Assembly (NCBI GenBank): GCA_013178225.1
Contig: JABLXE010000002.1
Span: forward strand, 164,128 to 228,127
DNA from: Methanotrichaceae archaeon
GTDB lineage: Archaea; Halobacteriota; Methanosarcinia; Methanotrichales; Methanotrichaceae
Reading direction: 5' to 3'
Length of the DNA: 64,000 nt
The notes below the pieces were generated by a model that was given only the letters and a program-made list of their open reading frames with translations, did not search any database and was not told the DNA's origin. Below, piece after piece: positions 60,164 to 64,000 of the stretch (the first letter of the stretch is position 1; each line of letters begins with the position of its first letter). The translations under genes were made by a program, and so were the position numbers.

Positions 60164-61390
60164 ATGAAAGTAAATACCGATCTTCACGTCCACTCCCGCT
60201 TTTCGGCTGCAGTCTCCAGGGACATGGTTCTTCCAGTGATCGCCAAAGAGGCGGCAAGGAAAGGAGTGAAGATCGTGGGGACCGGCGACTGCCTCTTTTT
60301 GCCGTGGCTTGACGAGATTTCCGCGCTTCCCGAAGAGGGCGGGCTCTTCTGTCTCGAGGATACTCGATTTGCGTTGACCACAGAGGTGGAGGACTGCCAT
60401 CGCATTCATCATCTGATCCTGGTGCCGGAGGTCTCAAAGGCGCGGGAGCTGAGAGACGGCTTCCGGACAAAGTCCTCCAATCTGGACCGGGACGGCCGGC
60501 CCAGAGTGCGAATGGATGGAGCAGAGATTGCCGATCTGGCCCTGGAGGCAGGCTGCCTGATCGGGCCAAGTCATGCTTTCACTCCCTGGACGGGGATGTA
60601 TGCCTATTGCAGGACTCTTTCGGAGTGCTACCAGGAACAGGCTTCCAGGATCAGCTACATCGAGCTGGGACTGAGCGCGGATTCGGACTATGCCGACCGG
60701 ATAGGGGAGCTTTCCAGCCTCACCTTTCTCTCCAACTCCGATGCCCACTCCCCGCGCTGCAACAAGCTGGGGCGCGAGTTCAACCAGGTGGAAATAGAGG
60801 ATCTGAGCTTTCCCGAGCTGGCCCTGGCCGTTTTGCGGCAGAAGGGACGAGGCCTCACTCTGAACGTGGGATTTTATCCTGAAGAGGGCAAGTACAACCG
60901 CACTGCCTGCAGCAGGTGCTTCCGCCAGTACTCGGTCCGGCAAAAGGACGAGCTGCTGGGACGCTGTCCATCCTGCGGCGGACTGATCAAGCTGGGGGTG
61001 AGAGATCGAGTGGACCTGCTGGCCGACTATCCTCAGCCCGTTCATCCTTCACACCGTCCGCCTTACCTACATCTGATTCCCCTGGCGGAGATAATTGCCA
61101 TGGCCCTGGGCTACAAGAGCACGGAGGCCGCGAGCGTCAAGAGGCTGTGGAGCGAGCTGGTGAGGGAGAAGACGGAGATTGAGATCCTGGTGGAAACGGA
61201 CCTTGCCGGGCTTGATACCGACCCCAGGGTGAGAGAGGCCATACAGGCCTTCCGGTCAGGAAAAGTGGTGCTTTCTCCCGGAGGCGGCGGGAAGTACGGC
61301 CAGGTATCTCTGCCATCCGGGCGGCTCTTGTCCGAAGAAGTGAAGCCCGAGGTGGAGAAGGCCAAACAGAGGTCGCTTTTCGAATTTTAA
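60164..61390 (+). CDS. endoQ: Endonuclease Q-like PHP-domain nuclease, 408 aa
   Basis: EndoQ cuts DNA 5' of deaminated bases (uracil, hypoxanthine) and AP sites. N-terminal PHP metal motifs D-L-H-V-H-S-R-F-S, G-T-G-D, S-H-A-F-T-P-W and N-S-D-A-H-S are present. A zinc ribbon follows (C-S-R-C-F, C-P-S-C-G-G), then a helical domain. The last residues Q-R-S-L-F-E-F form a PCNA-binding (PIP) box. ATG at 60164 chosen; a GTG three codons earlier has too short a spacing from GGTGGAG. Confidence 0.92.
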   Translation: MKVNTDLHVHSRFSAAVSRDMVLPVIAKEAARKGVKIVGTGDCLFLPWLDEISALPEEGGLFCLEDTRFALTTEVEDCHRIHHLILVPEVSKARELRDGFRTKSSNLDRDGRPRVRMDGAEIADLALEAGCLIGPSHAFTPWTGMYAYCRTLSECYQEQASRISYIELGLSADSDYADRIGELSSLTFLSNSDAHSPRCNKLGREFNQVEIEDLSFPELALAVLRQKGRGLTLNVGFYPEEGKYNRTACSRCFRQYSVRQKDELLGRCPSCGGLIKLGVRDRVDLLADYPQPVHPSHRPPYLHLIPLAEIIAMALGYKSTEAASVKRLWSELVREKTEIEILVETDLAGLDTDPRVREAIQAFRSGKVVLSPGGGGKYGQVSLPSGRLLSEEVKPEVEKAKQRSLFEF

Positions 61391-61397
61391 AATAGTT

Positions 61398-61436
61398 GCG
61401 GCCCGCAATGAATCAGGGCCGCCTTTTCCGATTTTT
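61398..61436 (+). terminator. Strong terminator hairpin between endoQ and the surface gene
   Basis: GCGGCCC (61398-61404) and GGGCCGC (61416-61422) with an 11-nt loop, followed by CTTTTCCGATTTTT. It follows the endoQ stop by 7 nt. Confidence 0.65.
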
Positions 61437-61449
61437 GGATTTTGCGAGT

Positions 61450-64000
61450 TTAGGTGCCAACGTTGCAGGAGGCACAGCTGCTGGTGCCCGCTGCCTGGGG
61501 TGGCGCGGGCACGTAGTTCACGCAGGCTTCACAGATATCCTCGGTGCGGTCAAAGCCCCAGTCCGGCGGCTTCCAGCCAGCCTCGGTCTTAGTGCAGACC
61601 CCCTGCGGTGAGCAGCTCAGCCAGTTATAGTTCGATGCGCTGGAGTTTTCGGCCAGGAACCAGTTTCCATCATAGCCTGCCGAGACGTACACCCAGTTGA
61701 CTGGCACGTCCAGGACCTGATAGATCTTCACCCGCAGATAGACGGTGACCGCCTGGCCCCTGGCCAGACTGGTGAAAGTCCAGTTGGCGAAGGGAGCATC
61801 GATCAGGTCCTCTTCTGGTGGGAAAGACGGTTTGGTCGAGGCATCGAAGAAGAACGTTCCCACCGGGAAGACATCTCTTATGCGTATCGGACCCATGGAG
61901 CGGTTGCCGTCGTTCAAGATGGTTATGGTGTAGTTCAGGTTGTTCTCGTCCGTCCGGTCAACAGCGCTGGCCTGGTAGATGGTGACGTGCGGCTGGTCAT
62001 AGTATTTGACGTAGGTGATCGCATCAGATCGGTTCCTGAAGGTAGTGCCAATCTTCTCCCTCACCTGGAAGCTTCCCGAATAGTCTGAGCTTAACTCCAT
62101 CAGAGTTTCCCTCTTGCCCATCTCGTCGGGCGGCGAGAGTTTCAGATAGCTGGCGTGGCGGGTGCCCTGGAAGTCAGCCTCAACCTCCAGGCGCGTCTGG
62201 TTGATATCTGCAAACAGCAGGCTATCGCGGTTGATCTCATTGACGTATCGGTATTCTTCGGTCACCGACTCAGAGGTGATATAGTTCTTGGCGCATTCCG
62301 CCTCGGTCCACTGGCTGTTATAGTCCAGAGATCGGTCACCTGGTAGCTGGAAGCTGGTTGGCTGGTAGCTGGCAGACAGGTTGCTCTGGTCTTTTATCGA
62401 GCGGTTGTCCTTATAGAGGTACAGCAGCTCCTCGCGGGTGTAGTCACCACTGCCGCTCTCCCTCATGGATACTTTGGTGCCCGGCTGGCCGCTGATGGAG
62501 ACGTAGCTGGTGGCAGAAGCAGGAGGCAGCTCGTTGGAAGTGATGGTCACCACATTTTGTAGGGGATACGACTCGCGTCCGGTTGACATGTCCTTGTAAG
62601 TCCGGACGAAGCCCGTGCCCTTCGCGCTCTGGTTGAAGTTGAAGATTATGTTCGGATCTTCAGGGGCCCTCAAGGTTACAGTTATTACCAGAGACGGGTT
62701 TCCGGCGGGAAGGTTTCCAATGGTCCACACGTTATTGGTCCCGCTGTCCGGTTCGCGACTGGCCGATATGAATGTCGTGCCGCTGGGGTAGTTCTCAGTT
62801 ATCACCACGTCTGACAAAGCGATATTACTATTAACGGTGATAGTGTAGGTCACTTCGCCGCCCGGTGAGACCTCGGAGCTGGACGCGGTCTTGAGCACCT
62901 CCAGTGGATCGCAAATTACCCATTTAACGTGATATTGAGTCTGGTCGGCAGGAGAGCGGACCTCATTGCCTAGCGAATCCCTGGCCAGCACATAGAAATC
63001 CAGCTCTAGAGGAGCCGCAGGGCTTGGTATTATTCCAATCCAAGATCCTGAACACCGGTCACCACTCTCCAGTTGCATGGGATGGTTTTCGTTATTGTAT
63101 ACTATTAACACGGTTTCGACATCACAATCTTGATCAGTTACTGACGCCGATACTGTGGCAGCCTTTCCAATGCAGGGATCCACAGGCGCCGTTGTAACTG
63201 AAATAATGTCGGGCCCGGATGGATTTATGATAAGGTTCGCCGGGAGGGAAGTTGCGTGGCAGCCGCTCCTGCAGGAGACGATCACCCCGTATGAGCCCTC
63301 ATCTTCCTTTTTGGCTCCGGTAAGAGTCAGTGTATCGGTCAGGGAGCCCTGAACTCGGCCGGGAATATCAACCAGATCCACTCCATCCTTTTGCCACTGA
63401 TAAGTTAAAGGCTCTTCACAGCTAACCTCTACGCTGAAGGTAACTGTCTCCCCTTGCTGCGCTGTTTGCGATAAAGGTTGTGTGATGATGGTCGGAGAGT
63501 CTAAAGCTGTGAGCTTCACCTCAGCGGAGGGATCGGAGGGACCACATGGTCCCGTGACCACAACGCTATACTCTCCCTCGTCCGATTCTTCGACTGGGCT
63601 GATGATGAGCTTGGAGGTCTTCGACCCGCTGACATGCCCTCCATCGGTCAGAGGTTCGCCATCTTTGTACCACTGGTATGTGAGGGGGCCGGTACCGGTT
63701 GCGGTGACCTCAAATACTGCCACGCCGCCTTCACAAACCTCTTGAGGTTCGGGATCGGTTACTGTTGGTCTTTCCTTGACCTTAAGAGTAGCGAGATTCG
63801 AGGCCACCTCACCGCAGCTGCCTTTTACAAGCACATGATAATCGCCTTCATCCGATTCTTCGACCGGGCTGATGATCAGCTTGGAGGTCTTCGATCCGCT
63901 GACATGCCCTCCATCGTTCAGCTCTACGCCGTCTTTGTACCACTGGTAACTGAAGGGACCGCTGCCGCTAGCCGTGACCTCGAATGTAGCCGTGCCCTCA
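61450..64000 (-). CDS. Surface protein with Ig-like and DUF11-like domains, 5' part outside the window
   Basis: The frame is open from base 63999 to the stop at 61450, so at least 849 residues are encoded and no start lies in the window. From the N-terminal side there are three Ig-like domains (Y-Q-W-Y-K-D-G twice, then Y-Q-W-Q-K-D-G, each with D-E-G-x-Y before a Cys), a linker beginning P-D-I-I-S-V-T-T-A-P-V, DUF11-like domains (P-G-G-E-V-T-Y-T-I-T-V; N-L-N-Y-T-I-T-I-L-N-D-G) and a Cys-rich tail ending S-S-C-A-S-C-N-V-G-T. The first two Ig units are near-identical DNA with a 270-bp period. No C-terminal membrane anchor. Extracellular adhesion or envelope role inferred. Confidence 0.85.
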   Translation of the reverse strand, partial: EGTATFEVTASGSGPFSYQWYKDGVELNDGGHVSGSKTSKLIISPVEESDEGDYHVLVKGSCGEVASNLATLKVKERPTVTDPEPQEVCEGGVAVFEVTATGTGPLTYQWYKDGEPLTDGGHVSGSKTSKLIISPVEESDEGEYSVVVTGPCGPSDPSAEVKLTALDSPTIITQPLSQTAQQGETVTFSVEVSCEEPLTYQWQKDGVDLVDIPGRVQGSLTDTLTLTGAKKEDEGSYGVIVSCRSGCHATSLPANLIINPSGPDIISVTTAPVDPCIGKAATVSASVTDQDCDVETVLIVYNNENHPMQLESGDRCSGSWIGIIPSPAAPLELDFYVLARDSLGNEVRSPADQTQYHVKWVICDPLEVLKTASSSEVSPGGEVTYTITVNSNIALSDVVITENYPSGTTFISASREPDSGTNNVWTIGNLPAGNPSLVITVTLRAPEDPNIIFNFNQSAKGTGFVRTYKDMSTGRESYPLQNVVTITSNELPPASATSYVSISGQPGTKVSMRESGSGDYTREELLYLYKDNRSIKDQSNLSASYQPTSFQLPGDRSLDYNSQWTEAECAKNYITSESVTEEYRYVNEINRDSLLFADINQTRLEVEADFQGTRHASYLKLSPPDEMGKRETLMELSSDYSGSFQVREKIGTTFRNRSDAITYVKYYDQPHVTIYQASAVDRTDENNLNYTITILNDGNRSMGPIRIRDVFPVGTFFFDASTKPSFPPEEDLIDAPFANWTFTSLARGQAVTVYLRVKIYQVLDVPVNWVYVSAGYDGNWFLAENSSASNYNWLSCSPQGVCTKTEAGWKPPDWGFDRTEDICEACVNYVPAPPQAAGTSSCASCNVGT

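Noticed and set aside
63581..64000. Regular DNA repeats at the right edge that might suggest a CRISPR or satellite array
   Set aside because: The period is 270 bp, in frame, and encodes Ig-like domains; no short direct repeats with unique spacers are seen anywhere in the window.

Overview
The window reads as chromosome of a methanogenic archaeon of the Methanosarcinales, most like Methanothrix (Methanotrichaceae); this is an inference from gene content, not a database match. The support is: three coenzyme F430 biosynthesis genes (cfbA, cfbE, cfbD), a YcaO-TfuA pair of the type that thioamidates methyl-coenzyme M reductase, a CofE-like F420 ligase, a pterin-type dihydropteroate synthase homologue, homoaconitase/homoisocitrate dehydrogenase-type genes for coenzyme B, the methanogen families DUF1890, DUF1894 and MTH865, an archaeoflavoprotein/iron-sulfur flavoprotein pair, and S-layer-type and DUF11-type surface proteins. 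Promoters look archaeal (AT-rich TATA elements about 26 nt before starts, several apparently leaderless genes), and TTG and GTG starts are common.

Layout. 0-6.4 kb: a partial aminotransferase, a thioesterase, then ycaO-tfuA-thiS/moaD-like, nadA, and on the other strand sufS-like and larE, with a Cys-rich HTH regulator. 7-10.3 kb: small unrecognised proteins, structured intergenic regions, a winged-helix regulator and an MTH865-family protein. 10.5-19.1 kb: three paralogous exported proteins (1812, 375 and 411 aa) sharing an unrecognised helical repeat built on SFEDLLRRQ plus a DUF11-like C-terminal domain; this is the most novel part of the window. 19.2-24.3 kb: an E1-like/DUF1890/DUF1894/MoaD/MoaE/CutA run, then a hydrolase, a HIT protein and a ProC-like reductase. 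24.4-32.1 kb: exported HEAT protein, exported C69 peptidase, Cdc48 ATPase, a Cys-motif protein and znuACB. 32.2-37.3 kb: exported protein with ABC-2 exporter, DHPS-like protein, and a CofE-cytidine deaminase fusion. 37.5-44.5 kb: TrkH, ISF-AfpA, S-layer-domain protein, cfbA-cfbE-cfbD, SecE. 44.7-49.9 kb: aksE/leuD - unknown - aksF/leuB, sufCB, YihY. 49.9-56 kb: second TrkH, zinc ribbon, SGNH hydrolase, trpBA, xseBA. 56.2-61.4 kb: cbiMNQO, larB, endoQ. 61.45-64 kb: a surface protein with Ig-like and DUF11-like domains that runs off the right edge.

Functional themes. Sulfur and nickel chemistry recur: YcaO-TfuA, two MoaD/ThiS-type carriers, an E1-like enzyme, SufS, SufBC, LarE and LarB (nickel-pincer nucleotide), CfbA/E/D (nickel tetrapyrrole) and a cobalt/nickel ECF transporter. 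The second theme is the cell surface: at least seven exported proteins, four of them large, Cys-rich and N-glycosylation-site-rich. No rRNA, tRNA, CRISPR array, transposase or prophage was recognised.
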